Shown: positions 37,201 to 52,100, counted from the first letter of the stretch. The stretch is DNA of 64,000 nucleotides from Hirundichthys speculiger (GCA_018398805.1 JAGFBZ010002119.1:124001-188000); one strand, 5' to 3'. Program-made: numbers and translations. The notes: a model not told the origin generated them from the sequence alone.

Positions 37201-40200
37201 GTCGGAAAGAGGACAGTTCCGCTCTTGAAACCTATCATTCTTAGTTCTTGCTGGTATCTCGGCCTTTGCATCGTTGTCGCAGAAGTAGTTCAAAATGTAT
37301 TTTTCACGGCAACATTTCAAACCTCCTGTTATGGTCTACTTACAACATGAAAAATCTGTGGTGTTTGAAACCTTCCATGTCATATTTTCACAGATGCCAC
37401 AATTCCAACCTGTTGTGAGAGACAGTATCATGAACAGAACCTTTGTCATCATTGGTCCTCGTTTCTCAAGTTTCAACCAACATAACTTTTATGTTTGGTT
37501 CCATGTCAAACTGGTCTCCATCCTTGCAAGTTTCACTCCAGACATGCTCAAGAATGCAACCTCAAGCATAAACTGCACAACCTACCATGTTGTGTGAGTT
37601 GCATTTTCAGAACAACTGAGACACCAATTCATCAAAAATGCAAAGTAGTTTCTGGGGACTGTGTTAGAAAGCTTTTCTCCAATCTTTGCAGTGTGAGCGG
37701 CCTGGCACGTGTCTTCCCTGACATACCTGTTCATAGACAACAAGCAATCACAGATGTTCTGCTGAACTACCTAAGAAAATCTGCCAGTGTCATCAACAAG
37801 CCAGGTAGGATTGACATGGTCAAAGTGCGGTCGCTTGCCCATGTCCTTGAAATTGCCATTAGAAATATGCTCACCTGCCACTGAGAAGAAAAAAGGACTT
37901 CTAAATGTTTTATCAATGAAAAGAAGCTGTTTACTACATTGGGCATATTATAATATCGCTATACGTGCCTCAGATTGCAGGCGGGGTATTCAGAATGATG
38001 CCGAATGGGTCGAAACAAACTTGGGTCCATTTACTCCATATGCATCATACACTGATCTCAAAGTCTTCAACCTCTCTCAGGTAAGTCAGACCTTTTACTA
38101 GCAATCTTGGGGTGCTTCAGCCATGATAGTGAGAAAATCCATTCATCCACTATTTTGCTATGCATCAACAGGAGGCATGTACCTCTAAAACAACCTCTAC
38201 ATTGTTTTTTTTTAACTTTTTGTCTTTTTTTAAATATATATTTTCAGGACACCTTATTAGACACACTTTCTTCAGGACAAAAAGCTCAGTTCCTTCTTGA
38301 ACCCAACAACTTGTCCAATGAAACTCTTGTACTACTCATATTCACAAGACTTACTGCAACATCATCCTTGGACAGCCTTGAGGCTTTCTTTGACACATTT
38401 GTTGATGATGCCAAAGTGGTATGTATTTATTTGACATTTTCAATTTCTTAATTTCAGCAGAAGATATTTCTTACTCAATTGCCCTTCATTTTCTTTTAGC
38501 AAAATTTGACTGCTGTTAACCCTAGACTGAGTGGCACCATCCTAAATTTGACATTAATGTCACTTCGCCCAAAATTACCTCTGTTCAAAGCTGATGGATT
38601 TAAGTCATGGTTCCAGATTTATCTGGCTCCTTTCCTCCCAAGCATTGACTCTCAAATCTTTGAAATTGTTCCAAGAAATATCACCTGTAACTCCTATCAA
38701 GAGATGTGAGTGAACTTTATTCTTGTGACATTGACTTAATATTTTATAATATGGCATAAAATACAGTTTGGTGTATTACATTTCTTTTTCTATTCAGAGT
38801 CACAGGGTTCAACAATGTTTTCCCAAAACTCTCTGTGAGGCAGACCCAGCATGTTTTCACATTCATGTTAGACTATCTTACAGGACAGTCTTCTTCAGGT
38901 AACTTGAATAAGAAATGTATAATATTGCATTTCTAGTAGGAGCCTGCTTTTAATTGAAAAAAATCCCAAATAATGTTTAGTTGAATTTCCAGATTTATTC
39001 TTTTTTTTTCAAGGTGTGTCATGCCTTAAATCTGGAAATGATGACAGAAGCTGGCTTGAAAACAACTTTGGTCAGTTTCTTTTCCAAGCCTCCTATCAGG
39101 ATTTACTGTCCTTGAACAAGAATTTCAGTGGAGTAAGTGGTGCATTTTAGTCCTAGCAAAAACTTATGTCAGTAGTTTTGTTTGTATATGTAGAATCAAT
39201 TTCATTATATAATTTTATCAATTTATTACTTACATTTGTGTACATAAAAGGGAATTACTATTACTACATGACAAGTCTGCAGCTAAATAACAGTATTATG
39301 ATATTTCTTGACAGGTTAGATTGTTGGCATGCACTTACCCAATTGCTGCTTATCACTTGTCTCTTCTAGGTGGGGGTTGAAGATCTTTTCACCCTCAATC
39401 AGCTGAGCCAACTTGCATCAATCCCCTCACAGCTAAAAGGGGCAGAAGATGTGACAAAAATCATGTCGGTCATCAGCTCTCCAGGCTTTGAAGCTTTCTT
39501 TGACGTAGTCTCACCTGCCATTGAGGTTAACATACATGACACTTTATTTTTCTTGCTAAAAATCTTGCATGCATTTATTTATTTAATCACTTCCTTAATT
39601 ACTCATTTATTTAATTGCTTTGTATGTTACACTTATGTCATACTTAATCCATTCGCTTGAGACTCTGACCCTGCAGTCCACCTTACATTCCAAGTAAATT
39701 CACCTATAGCACTTGCAGAACAGAAGAATCTCACCTTTAAAAATGAAAAATACTTTATTGATCCCAGAAGGGAAATTCAACATTGTAGTGAGGGCTTTTT
39801 TTTCCAACAATAAATAAATGACAGAAATTTTTAAAATAATGTCTTGTTGTGGAGGCTGCTGGCTGCTGGCAGGAATGATCTTCTGCATCTTTCTGTCTTG
39901 CAACGGACCTGAAGAAGCCTCTCACTGAACACACTGTTGTTTGATCACTGTGTTGTGGAGAGGGTGTGAAGAGTCCTTCCTCATCTTCATCAGCTTGTGC
40001 AGCATTCTTTTTTGTACAATCAGCTCCAGCGGCTCCAGAGTTACACCCAGCACAGATCCAGCTTTCCTGATCAGTTTGTTGATTCTCTTCAGGTCTCTGG
40101 TTCTGATGCTGCTGCTCCAGCAGATGGCTGCAAAGCTGATTACACTTTCAACAACAACAGACCTATAGAACATGTGCAACATCTTGGTGCAGACATTAAA

Positions 40201-43149
40201 AGATCTCAACTTTCTTAAAAAGTAGAGTCTGCTCTGACCTTTCTTGTAGATGTATTCTGTGTTGCATTTCCACTCTAGTCTGTTGTCAAGCTGAACTCCA
40301 AGGTACTTGTATTCCTCCACCACCTCCACCTCCTTTCCCAGGATGGAAACACTGCTGTGTTGATTCTTGCTCCTCCTGAAGTCGACAATCATCTCCTTAG
40401 TTTTGCTGGTATTTAATACGAGATGATTGTTACCGCACCATTTCACAAACTGACAGACCAGTTCTTTGTACTCTGCTTCTTGTCCGTTGCTGATACACCC
40501 AACAACTGCAGAGTCATCAGAGTATTTCTGCAGATGACAGGACTCAGAAGGACTGTACTTTGGAGCCATATAAAAAAAAAATCACTTCAGTTGTTTGCCT
40601 TTCCACTTTTTCTTTCAAATGAGTAATTGATTGCTACAAAAATAAGTCCATTGGCAAATAATAAACTTTTAACTTTTAGCCAATTTTCCCTCGGGGATTA
40701 TTAAAGTATTTTCAATTCAATTCAACTCATCTATTATTGTGTACATCAGCCATTCCCAAACTTCAGAATACCATGGCCCAATTTGAAATGTGAAAATCTC
40801 CAAGGCCCACAGAAACCTTTAATAACAACTGTGATCAACATACAGGACTAGAAGCTATGTTCTGACATTAATGTAAGGGGTCAACAAATAAGATGACACT
40901 TGTCATATTAAGTTAAGATGATGGTAGAATAACACTTAACTGGTTTGTTTTGTTACTTCTTAATGTTTTTAAATCATGTCATTAATATTTTATAGTAGTT
41001 AAAAACATATTTAAAAAAGATCAAGGATTTAAAACCTATTTTTTTAAATTTAATGACCTCTCACGGCCCACCTGCATTACCATGACAGCCCACCAGGGGG
41101 CCACGGCCCACACTTTGGGAATCACTGGCGTACATGATTCTTGCATGTACATTGAAATGTTATTTTTACTGGAATTAACTCAGTTAAAAAGGCTTGATAA
41201 ACAAGGCTCATTGAACAACCTGACAAATATGGAAAAGAAACCGCAACTGACATAATTTAACTGAATATTTAGGATGACTAGCTAGTGCATTGCTGTAGAA
41301 ATTTAAAACACTAACCATCAAATGCCAGCCATTTTCTTTGTTTTTGTCAGATTATATATAAGACCAAGAGGTAAAAATGAGTTATTTACCAAAAGAGTTC
41401 ATGGCCTCAATTTGTTAATAGAATTATTTGCTTGTTTCACATGCACCATTTCATTTCAAATCACCACTTCTTAGTGACATTAGGAATATTTCTTCACAGG
41501 CCCAGTCTGCCAACTACTCAGAAGAGGTGAAATCTGCCTTTCTCCAAGCAGTTTTTGAGAGAGGGAGTCTCTCTTCTTCAGATGTTAGCGACGAAGAGTT
41601 CTCGCAGTGGCTGAGGGTGCGACTGAAGCCTTTGCTGGTCAACCTCCCCTCAGGCCTGGTGGTCCCCTTATTCCAGATCGGGACAAACAGAAGCTGTAAC
41701 AGCAGCCAAGAGATGTAAGAAATGTATACTGTCAAATTTAAATTTTACAGGAAATGATCTCGAAGTAACTCTGCATTCTCTTTGGATTTTGGTTTAAATA
41801 AATTGACAGCTGTCATTTTTTTTTTTTTAATCATCTCATTTAATTTACTCTAATTTAGGATTGGACTGCTTGACAAACTTCACATGACACTCAGCAGCAA
41901 CACACAAAAGGAGATCTACAAAAATATCCTCCTCTTCCTCCAAGGTTTGTGCTACAAATGAGCTAACTGAAGAAGTAATAGACTTTTTTCTTCTACAACC
42001 AACATATTTGGATCCAAAGTAACATATATATTCTGCAAAACAGGTCCACCTCCATTGAAATGTTACGAAGGCAGAAGTGTCTACATCTATCTGACAAACA
42101 CATTACTCAGCTTTGGCTTTCCCGACGTGTCCACATTCTTATCTCTTTTGCCACCAGCACACAAGTCAGAGGTGAAAAAAAAAAAAAAACGAAAAGCACT
42201 GAAAACTGATACGGAGAGAATTTATTGAAAGTTTATTCGAAAAGATTATTCATGTGATGGTGTTTCAGTACTAAGATCAAAGTAATACATTGAGTCTTTA
42301 TTTTTCAGCTCCTAAATACCATCAGCACCTCAGAGATGAGTGAGTTCCTCAGTCAACCTAACGTGATTGACAGCCCTTCGGACATATGCACTATCTTCAA
42401 CAACTACAACAAAACTGCTGCCTTCTTAGAAACCGTATGTCTCTCATTTTGGCTGTATTTACTTGTTAGTTATGAGTTCTTATCTCAGTGTGTCTTTAAA
42501 TGTAATTATGTGAATGCACCACGTGTAGGAGGATGTTCCTGATCAGGTGAAGATGTTGATCCTCCCTTGTGTTTGGCATTTGGCTCTGGGCAGCGAGAAA
42601 AGAGATGAGGTTGATATTTGGTTTGAGCTGCGTTTGAAGAACTACCTAAGATTCCTCAACAGGAGCCTCATCAGCTTCACCAACGTGCAGAATGCCACAT
42701 GTTTTGCCTTCCAAAAGCTGTAAGTCTGTATTCACTGTCCCAAAATTCCCCATATGGTTTCCAAGAAACTCCTTTTGTATTGCATTACTGTATTGTATTG
42801 TATTACTTTTCACAGGGTGTTTTATATGGGAAACAGCTTTGTATACAACAACTCTGAGATTGGTCAGGCTGATGTGTACAACACCATCAGGAGCTACTTG
42901 AAAGCTGGTAATATTTTTGAGCAGATATAAGATGCAATAGAGATGCAAAATGCATGTTTTTAGATTTTTTTCCATTAATTTTGTGGGGAGTGAATTTCAT
43001 AACAAAAATATAAAAAAGAGTAAAGATTTAATGCCCAGTGCTCACATTCATATATACACAATTTCTCCCATCAAAATGAGGAAATATTTGCAGTTTTATA
43101 TTATTGGAATGTTGTCCACATCTTCCTCTGACAAAATCATGAATTTCTG

Positions 43150-43182
<33 letters not shown>

Positions 43183-46100
43183 TGAATAGGCTCTGGAGCC
43201 AGATGCTACAATTCCAGTGAAGCAGGCTTAAACTCCACTGCCTGGTTTGTCAATAATATTGGCAACTTTGTGACTTTTATCTCTCTGGATGATCTCACAG
43301 CCTTTGTCTCCGTCACTGAGGTATGTAATAATTTCAAGTGCATGTCAAACATACATGTATGCCATCAAGGATGTGTCTTGTTTCAGTTATTATGCTAGTA
43401 CATGCTAAATGTACTCTTTTCTCGAAATGTACAGTCCTCTCTTGCCCCACTTACATGTCTTGGAGTTTCATTCACACCTGCAGACAAGAGAACGTGGAGA
43501 AAATAAATACAGGCATACAGACAAATAAAAAGTGAAAAAAAAACTAAATAAGGGGAATTTTTTCGATCAAATATAATACCTTATAATCTATATGCAAGCA
43601 GTGCCTAATCTGGATTTAATAATACAAATGATTATTTGCAAAATGAATTGCTGTTCCTGATGAAAGTTTCTGGAAAATGAATGTGAGCAGGAAGGGAGGG
43701 TTTCCAGGTAGCAGACACATATGGGCTTAATCTGGGCTGCTTTTGACACCTATGGCTCAGTTAGGGCACTGGCAAGTGCCATGTGAATGAGGCATATCCC
43801 AAAGTTCATGAACATGAGTTCATGGGTGTTTTGTACAAGTTGTACAAATTTTAAAGGCTGGTTTTAACATAGGATAGGGCAATTGTTGTAGGGCCAAGCG
43901 TGGCCCCAGGACCCATATCTGGTAGACATGTGGCTTACTTTAGGCAGCTACAGTTCACCTTCAGTCAGTGCTGTCAGTCAAAGCCAAATGTGGGCTGGAG
44001 AAAACAGCAGATATGGGCTACATTTGGACAGAAAATCCCTTACTTTCTGGGTTAAGTGATTCCAAAGGACTCAATTTGTAATCCAAGCAATCTCCTAAAT
44101 CAATACAAGTAATGTTTTACAGCTGGGACATGCAGATGTTTTGTGGTGTCTAACAAGTGACCCACCCAGATCAGAGTTTCATTTGATATTAGTTCTTTAT
44201 TACAAGCAAGAAAAATAATCAAGACTGAGCTGCTTTGTTTGTTTATTTTTAAAGATTAAACCTTTCCTGGAGAACAAAGCCAATCTGGAGCTCTTCAGCA
44301 ACACAGCAATCCCAGAAAATGTAACCAAATACTACATCTCACAGCTTTTTGCATTCAACCCAGTCTTCAACCCTATCAAGTGAGTGTTCACCAGTTTGAC
44401 AATGATATCAATGAGATATTTGGTGAATGAATTAGTGTTACTCTGTCTGCTGAAATGCTTTATATTAATTACTGTTACTTTTTTATTCAGTCTTCCAGGC
44501 TCTCTCTTGTGCTCTTCTGAAATCCCAAATTCAGCGTATTCCTCTCTGAATGAAACTGATACCAAAGTTGTCTTGGAAAGGCGGAAGGAACTCTGTAATG
44601 GAACACGGGACCCAGAGGTATTTGGTCAAAAAGTGTTTTTTTTTCTTGTTTGTTTTCTTTTCTTTTCTTTTTAGCAGAAACATCCTTTGAGTTAATAACC
44701 AATAATCCACGGCCAAGCAAAGGTAGCTTATACATCAACTAATAACAAGGAATAACTTTATTAAAATTGTTTTTTAGTCTGTAAAAATTTTAAATGCATC
44801 AATCCTACCACAGTCACAGTGAAGCCAAGCGCTACATCAGCATCATCATATTTCCTCGTCTTAACTTTCTGATGACTTTCATTTGTCTCATTATCTCCGT
44901 CTCTCTCCGCATTTCTTTTCAACCCAGTTAAATATTTTTCCATGGTGTCTCTTGGTCTGTTCACTTCATATCTCCTGCTCTGTGCTACATGTGCACATGT
45001 CCGTGCAAAAATAAAAAAAAAATGAAGCAATATAGCTAATACTCCCTGCGCACACTGCGGCAATGAGAGTGCCACTGCTGCCTACTGTAGTATATGTGGA
45101 ACTAGAAAATTTCAGAGAAATTTTGAGGCATGGCCAATGAGGCTGCCCGTCTGTGAAACCAGTGATGAATCACGCTTCTCCATCTGGCAATCAAACAATA
45201 AAGACATGGATGGCAGAGTCTGGTGTGGATGAACTTGACTGACCTGCACAGAGTCCTGACCTCAACCAGATAGACACTTTTGGGATGAATTAGAGCAGAG
45301 ACTGAGATCCAGACCTTCTCAGCCAACATCAGTGTTTGACCTCACTAATGCAGTTCTGGAAGAATGGTCAAAAATCCTCATAAACACACTCCTAAACCTT
45401 GTGGACAGCCTTCCCAGAAGAGTTGAAGCTGTTCTAGCTGCAAAGGGTGGACCCACGTCATATTGATTAGGAATGAGATGAACTAAAGCTCATATGTGAG
45501 TCAAGGCAGGTGTCCCAATACTTTTGGCAATATAGTGTATGTTTGTTTTCATGCTGACCACCGTCGGTGAATGTGGCATGAAAGTTTTAGGCATCATGAA
45601 AAGTCATCTCTTCTCCTACATGAAACAATCAGTAAACTAATCTTGTTGTCAGTGTTGGGGAGAGGAATAAACTGGCCAAATTAATTTTTGCAGTTTTTCA
45701 GAAAAAAACAGAACAAAACAAGAAACATAACATGACATATAATGGTCTTCTATTATTCAGGCAAGGGCCTTCTTGGTATTAAGTTACTTTTTATCTCAAC
45801 TTATTGCCAGAGGGTTTATTGAAAGAAAATTCATAAATAAATTAAAAGAAAAACAAAAAACTAACACTTACGAAGGATCTTATAGAAAAATACATTGCAT
45901 CAAGATTATTATTATTATCATTGTTATTATTTTCGTAATGTTAATGGTGTTTGTATTATTCAACAGATGTCTGCTGCTCTGGCATCAAACATCGAGACCT
46001 TCACAGAACAGACATTTGCAAATCTTGGCAATGCCAGTTCAGGGCTGACCATCAGCCAGATCACCTCAGTGTCCTCCTCTGTGCTGATTTCCTCTCTGTC

Positions 46101-49100
46101 CACCCTGAGCTCAGTGACCAGCTGGGGCCAGGATCAGACCACCATCATCATCCAAAACATCATCTCCTCAGGTTTCAAGGTAATGTGAAAATATTTAATG
46201 TTTTTATGCAGTGTTTTGATTCTATAAGGTTTTGTGCAATATAAAGTGATCCAGAAGCAGCTGCTAATTCAGAAAACATGGCTTTGATGGGTGTACATGT
46301 ACTCGACAGATTAACAGCTCAACATCCCTGCAGTCCCTCGGCACACTAATTGCTGGAATTCCTTCAGAGTCAATAGAGAAAATTCCAGCTTCTGAACTGC
46401 TCAAGGCATCCACAGACACCACCTTTGTTTCCAACATACTAGCATCACCAACAGTTCTCCAGCAGACGTTGGTCAAAAAGGTATAAAGTTAAGTCATAAA
46501 AAGAACCAGCTGTAATGTGTTGATGTATTTTGAAACATCCCGGGTGTAAAAATACTTATGCATCAGTGAAATTATTTGTAAAATACTGAGATCAAGGTCA
46601 CAGACTTTTTTTGGATGCAAGAGAGAAAACTTTCAATGTTTCTTTTCACCCAAGCTCCATGGAAACAACTTTTTGCATGTGTATTGGGGAAAAAAGCGGC
46701 AACAAACAGAATATCAGATCATGCTAATTCTTTGTACCTTTATTTTTATTTGGCTAAAACAACATTCATTCATTGAAAGTTTACAGATTCAAAGTTATTC
46801 CTTTGTTGTTGTTTTTTTTTTAATTCTTAGGCTGTTAAAACAAATGCACAAGTACATTGAAACTGTGGGATTGTTTTACTCTCAAAAGAAATCATAGTAT
46901 GGTAGTATAATGTGTAAACCGTGGTGGATATAAATAATAAAATAAAGACTTTATCTCCTTATTCCTGACATAAAGTCATGGAAGTGGATAAATAACAAAA
47001 CACCTTTACCTTCTTGACAGATAATTTCCTTGGACTCAAGTTCAGCCAAAGTTGTGTTGAATGTTCCTGATGCCTTGGCAACAGAGATCCCACCATCCCT
47101 GCTGGCATTTTCTAAGGAGGATGTGGACATCAGCGTGATTAACAAAAAGAAATGGACACATGATCAGGTCAGTTCCTGGTTGTTGTGATATATATGTAAA
47201 ATAATCTCATGCTGACATTTCTAAACTGAAGTTATGGATATGAAAAAGATATTTAGAGATGAATTTTTAGATAGCCTCATCATAGCTATTCTGTTATAGG
47301 TCTACGCTGCAGGGGGGCACGAACATGATCTGCTGAGCGGTCTCTTTTCCCTCTCTGCCTTTCCTCTTTTTCCTTCAGCTTTATCCATAGTTAATTAGGA
47401 GCACCTCATAAATGTAACTGTGCTTCATTGTTACTGTAGTTTTTTTTTTTTTTATGCTGTCCTGCAAGCCCCTTTCCCTTTTCTTTTTCTTCCTGTATAT
47501 GTTTGCAGGCCAGAGTTTCCAGAGTTACATACTCACCTGCAGTTCCACCTTCTGACCATCCCAGCGTTTACCTCCACCTGTCTATATAGATGTCTCTGTG
47601 ACATCAACTAACATGCTGACCTGTAGTTTGACCTCCCGATCACCTCAGTGTTACTGCTTACATTCCTTTTCTATAGTCATCTCTGTAGTTCATGAACTAA
47701 CAATGTACCAGTCATAATCTAAGAATTTAAAATTCTTAGTTCTCCAGCTAACAAATATTACTCCTAATATATTTTGTCCTGTATAATATTGCCAAGATAT
47801 ATTTGCCTCTTCTCTCTCTGTCCTCCATCCTCTTTCTGTCTTATCTCCCTCCTCTTTTCTTTTTTTACCCAGCTGATCTTCAGTAGAAAGGGCCCCTCTT
47901 ATGAGCCAGGTCCTCCTCGAGGTTTCTTCCCTCTTAAAGGGGAGTTTTTCCGTGCCACTGTTTGGCTTTAAGGTTTTTCTTCCACTAATGGAGTTTTTTA
48001 CCTACTTACTCGTTTCTTTAATTAGGATTTAATATTACTTTACTTATTATTTGCTCGGGGACCATACTCTGGGTCTCTGTAAAGCGCCCAAAGTCAATTT
48101 GTATTGTAATAGATGCCATACAACAAAGTTGAATAGAAAATTGAGAATTCTTCCTTACGTTAGTTGTTAGTTATAATCTGAAACCTGATTTAAAAACTTT
48201 TATTTCTTGTCGTTCTTTCAGTCTGCCATATTTTTTGGAAACCTGGATGACACAGATTTTAACATCGAGGAGTAAGTGAACAAACCTTGCAGCTCTTGCT
48301 TATTGGACACATGTATGAGAAGATCATTAATTCTCTTTGTGGTTACAATTGTCCACCTTGCAGGATTTCCCCATCTGTGTTGCAAGGCTTCACATGCACG
48401 GCGACACAGAAAATGCCCCAAAAAAGGATTCAACAGCTGATCCGTGCCTGTAGGAACAGGAGAGGCAGGAAAAAGGTTGAGTTGAAGGAATCACAGGTAA
48501 AATCTTCAGGATTTTATCAAAACTCTTTAAAGTTAATTATTAATATAAGGTGGTTGTTCAGCATCAGTATGAAAAATAAACCATCCACCTCAGAGTTTGG
48601 GCTTGAGACTATTCCCCAATGCATAAATTCCAGTCTGTTTCCGCAATAATGAACAGCTAACTTGTATGATAACCTGTGTTATCACATTATTACCTCCAGC
48701 TAACTTGCATGTATAACCAGCTCCGAGGAGGCCTCTCCCAGAACTTTACAGATTATCCTCCAGACATGCTGCTCTTCTTCAAGTACTGATTTCCATTTTA
48801 TTGCATTGACTTCATATCAGGTCTACTATCTGAAAAAGATATAGTTTGTTGATCCCTGCTCTTCTTAATTAATCTACTACAGCAGCGACGAAATCCAGAA
48901 AAACAACTGCAGATCATACTTTTCTGCACTGGGTGCTGCAGACTTTTCTGTGGTGTCTAGCGTTTTGGACAAGATACCACAGCTGCTCAGTGAAGCCAGG
49001 ATCTGCTTGGTGAGTGTCATTAAACGGAGACTAAGACAGAAGTCGATGTGTATCATTGACGCACAAGCCTGTGTAGACCAGTTTAGTAAGCTGTATTTTC

Positions 49101-52100
49101 AATTGTTTAGGGTATAAATGGCTCAAGCCTTAGCAGGGACGACATGGAGGTCCTCGGAAACATGTCCTGCACTCTGGATGGATCGTACATAGAAAACTCA
49201 GATCCTCTCATCTTAGAAAAACTCAAAGCCTGCAAGGATTTCTCAGAGAGCCAGGTTGCTGCCATGGAGACACTGCTTCTATCTGGGAAAACAAAATATG
49301 GGTACAGCATTTTTTAAATCTTATTTCTAAATCTTTTATTTAACTTTTATTCAACAAAAAGTACTGTATAACTCTTGAGATTGAACATTTCTTGACTGTG
49401 ACATTCTGAAAGAGTGTCATGCAGCAGCTCAAATATCAGTACACATGTGTACTCAAGTCAATATGCATATGTTATGTTTTTACTGTATTTATCATGAGTG
49501 TGACAGTGACAACAACAGGTATGTAACACAAAGACTAGACTCTGTTCATACCAAAATCACTATTGGTTATCCAGAGAGATGCTAGATTTGAAATTAACAA
49601 GATAAATCATTCCTCCATGGAGCTTTTAGTGGAATGATCAAGCAAAAGACACTTCAAGCTATATATTTATGACTCTGCACTGACTCTGATTTTGCACCCT
49701 GTACTCCAAGGTTGGCAGCAATGGAGCAGTCAAAATGATACGATCATACATTCAATTTTCAGAAATGTCACCACATGGAACCAGCAGACCCTGGAAGACC
49801 TCGGGATCCTTCCTCTATATTTCACAAGAAACATCTGGGGCCAGTTCAAAACTGTATGTATTCATCTTATTCCCTCTCTCTTGGTACAAATTAGTGTATT
49901 TATATTGATTTGCAATATTTTTTCAAACAATCATTTCACTTTGGGTTAAAATAAATAAGTAAAAAACAATGTTGCAGTAACATTTGTTTCTGCTTGTGCA
50001 GGCAACAAAGAAAGATTTCCTTAAAGGCTTTATGCCCAGCTTGAGGAAAGGAAAGACCCAGAAGACAAAGCTAAAGAAGCTGTTTAAACAGATCAGACCC
50101 TTTTTGGTGAAACGGGCAGCAGGCAAGTATTTTTTAATTTTTTTTTTCTTTACAAAGCAAATGTTGAAACTGGAGCTGAAAAAAGAAATGATTAAAACAG
50201 TGAAGACCTTTGAGATTGCCCCCCTTTATGTATTTTTTTCATTAAAATATTTAGCATTTTGAAATGTAACCATTGCCTGAATCGCTAGCTTTGACACCAC
50301 TCTAATTTGTGCTTTCTTTTTCACTAGACTGCACTGCGGGTAACATCACTCAGGTGACTGTCAGTGATGCCTCCTTCCCCTTTGGCTATGATCAGACACA
50401 GTTTGATCTCTGCCTGGATGTCTCCGTTCTGAAGGATAACCTAAATTCTATCTGCGAGAAGGTTGATGACAATGACTTCCAGAAAATCATTCTGAATAAG
50501 CTCAACCAGGTAATTTTGAAATGACTGTGAATTTTATAAAAAGGTCAGAATGTAATTAATGACCTGACTTTCATACTCTGGGTGAACAAACACAGTAGTT
50601 ATTATCAAGAGGCATATGTACAAAGAGATATCTCTTTTATACCAACTTATTGCGCATGTTACTCCACATCATTTGTTCTTCTAGGCATTCCCATCAGGCG
50701 TTCCTGATCAGGAAGTCCAGATGCTTAGTTCAGTATCTCGTGTAGCATCCCTTGATGACATCTCCAAGTGGAACATCACTAAAATTGACACGCTTGCAGC
50801 TCTAATGAAAACTGAAGATGGAACCTGGGAGACAGCACAGGTACTACAAGAAGTACAAGAACACCAAAGTTGCACATACTCCACATTTGTATGATTTGGT
50901 TACTGCATGCTTTTTATACTATGTTGTTCAGAGCAAAGAAATAATCACCAAGTATCTGAATACTTCTGGGAACTTCCTTGGAAGCAGTGAGCTGACCATT
51001 ATTAACTCCAACCTGTGCTCATTAAATACCAGCACACTGATGACCATCACCCCAGAAAGTATCAGGTTGGTGCCGGAATGTTGATTGGAGATAAACATAA
51101 CCCATTTGAGCCTTGATACAGATGTAACAGCATGTAACAGCATCGCTTTCCTCTTTCACCTTTCAGAAATTCTAAGCTTCTCAATGTGGCCTCATGTTCA
51201 GTTCAGCAGAAGAGAGTCCTGTATGAGATCAGTAACACTTCGTTCAGCTCAAATCGTACCAGTTCCAGCAGCTTTTACAATTTAATTAAGGCCTATCTGG
51301 GTAATAATATACATTGTTTTTTTGTTGTTTTGTTTTGTTTGTTTGTTTGTCTTTGCAACTGTTTCTCTAGCTATATGAGCTCTTTGACATACTTTTTTCC
51401 TTTAAACTTTGATAGGTGGAGCGCCTCTTGTGGACATAGTAGCACTGTCAACACAGAACATCAGCATGGACATAGACACTTTCAGGAGTCTGGAACTTGA
51501 TGTCATCAAGGTAAGGACACTTATGAAAGAAACAATTACAAAAACAATAATTGTTCTTTCTTTATCATGTAGTTACTCTTCACAACTGTCCCAGGACAGC
51601 TATCTTAGCTTCATGGAAATCCTGGCTCATGGAGGGGGGGGGCAAGTGAGCATAACCTGTAATGCCAGGACCTTGTTTGAAGGACAATCTGCTACAGTTC
51701 TCTTTGGGCCTAGTATGCAAACCATAAAGGGCCCAAAGTCAAAAATTAGAGTTCTTTGTGTGCAATAGAATTGTACAATTTTAAGAGGGTGTAAAAAAAC
51801 AGAAAGCTTTGTTTCTTTCCTCACTTTTTTTCCTTCTTGTGTCACAGAGTTTGACTGTGACAAATGTGAAAAACATCATGGGTAGCCACTTGCAAGACCT
51901 GAAGTTGTTTGAGAATGACACCTTGATTAACACATGGGTGAACCTGCAGCTACAGTCTGACCTGGACAACGCTGGGTCTTGGTCTAATCAGCAACAGGAC
52001 TGTTCCCACCAACTCAACATCCAGCTCAAACAGCACCACAACCCCAGCTGCAGGTAACCCTGAGGAGACAGCACTCACGCCACATCTTTCATACAGCACA

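Larger units (their letters stand above)
26855..38173 (+). repeat. Three head-to-tail copies of a 3.78-kb unit
   Basis: Periods are 3,777 bases (copy 1 to 2) and 3,784 (copy 2 to 3). The differences are mostly T-run length in one intron plus the small exon indels. Introns match as closely as exons, so the event is recent or the copies are homogenised by gene conversion. Within 28694-28708 copies 2 and 3 share three bases that differ from copy 1, so 2 and 3 are the closest pair. Confidence 0.95.

Noticed and set aside
38161..38200. A fourth copy of exon A right after copy 3
   Set aside because: Only its first seven bases (GGAGGCA) are present; the real next exon is the diverged one at 38248.
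49692..49762. Longer exon beginning WQQWSSQND
   Set aside because: The incoming phase (2) cannot be met at its acceptors; the acceptor at 49762 fits and gives the TKYG-NVTTW signature.
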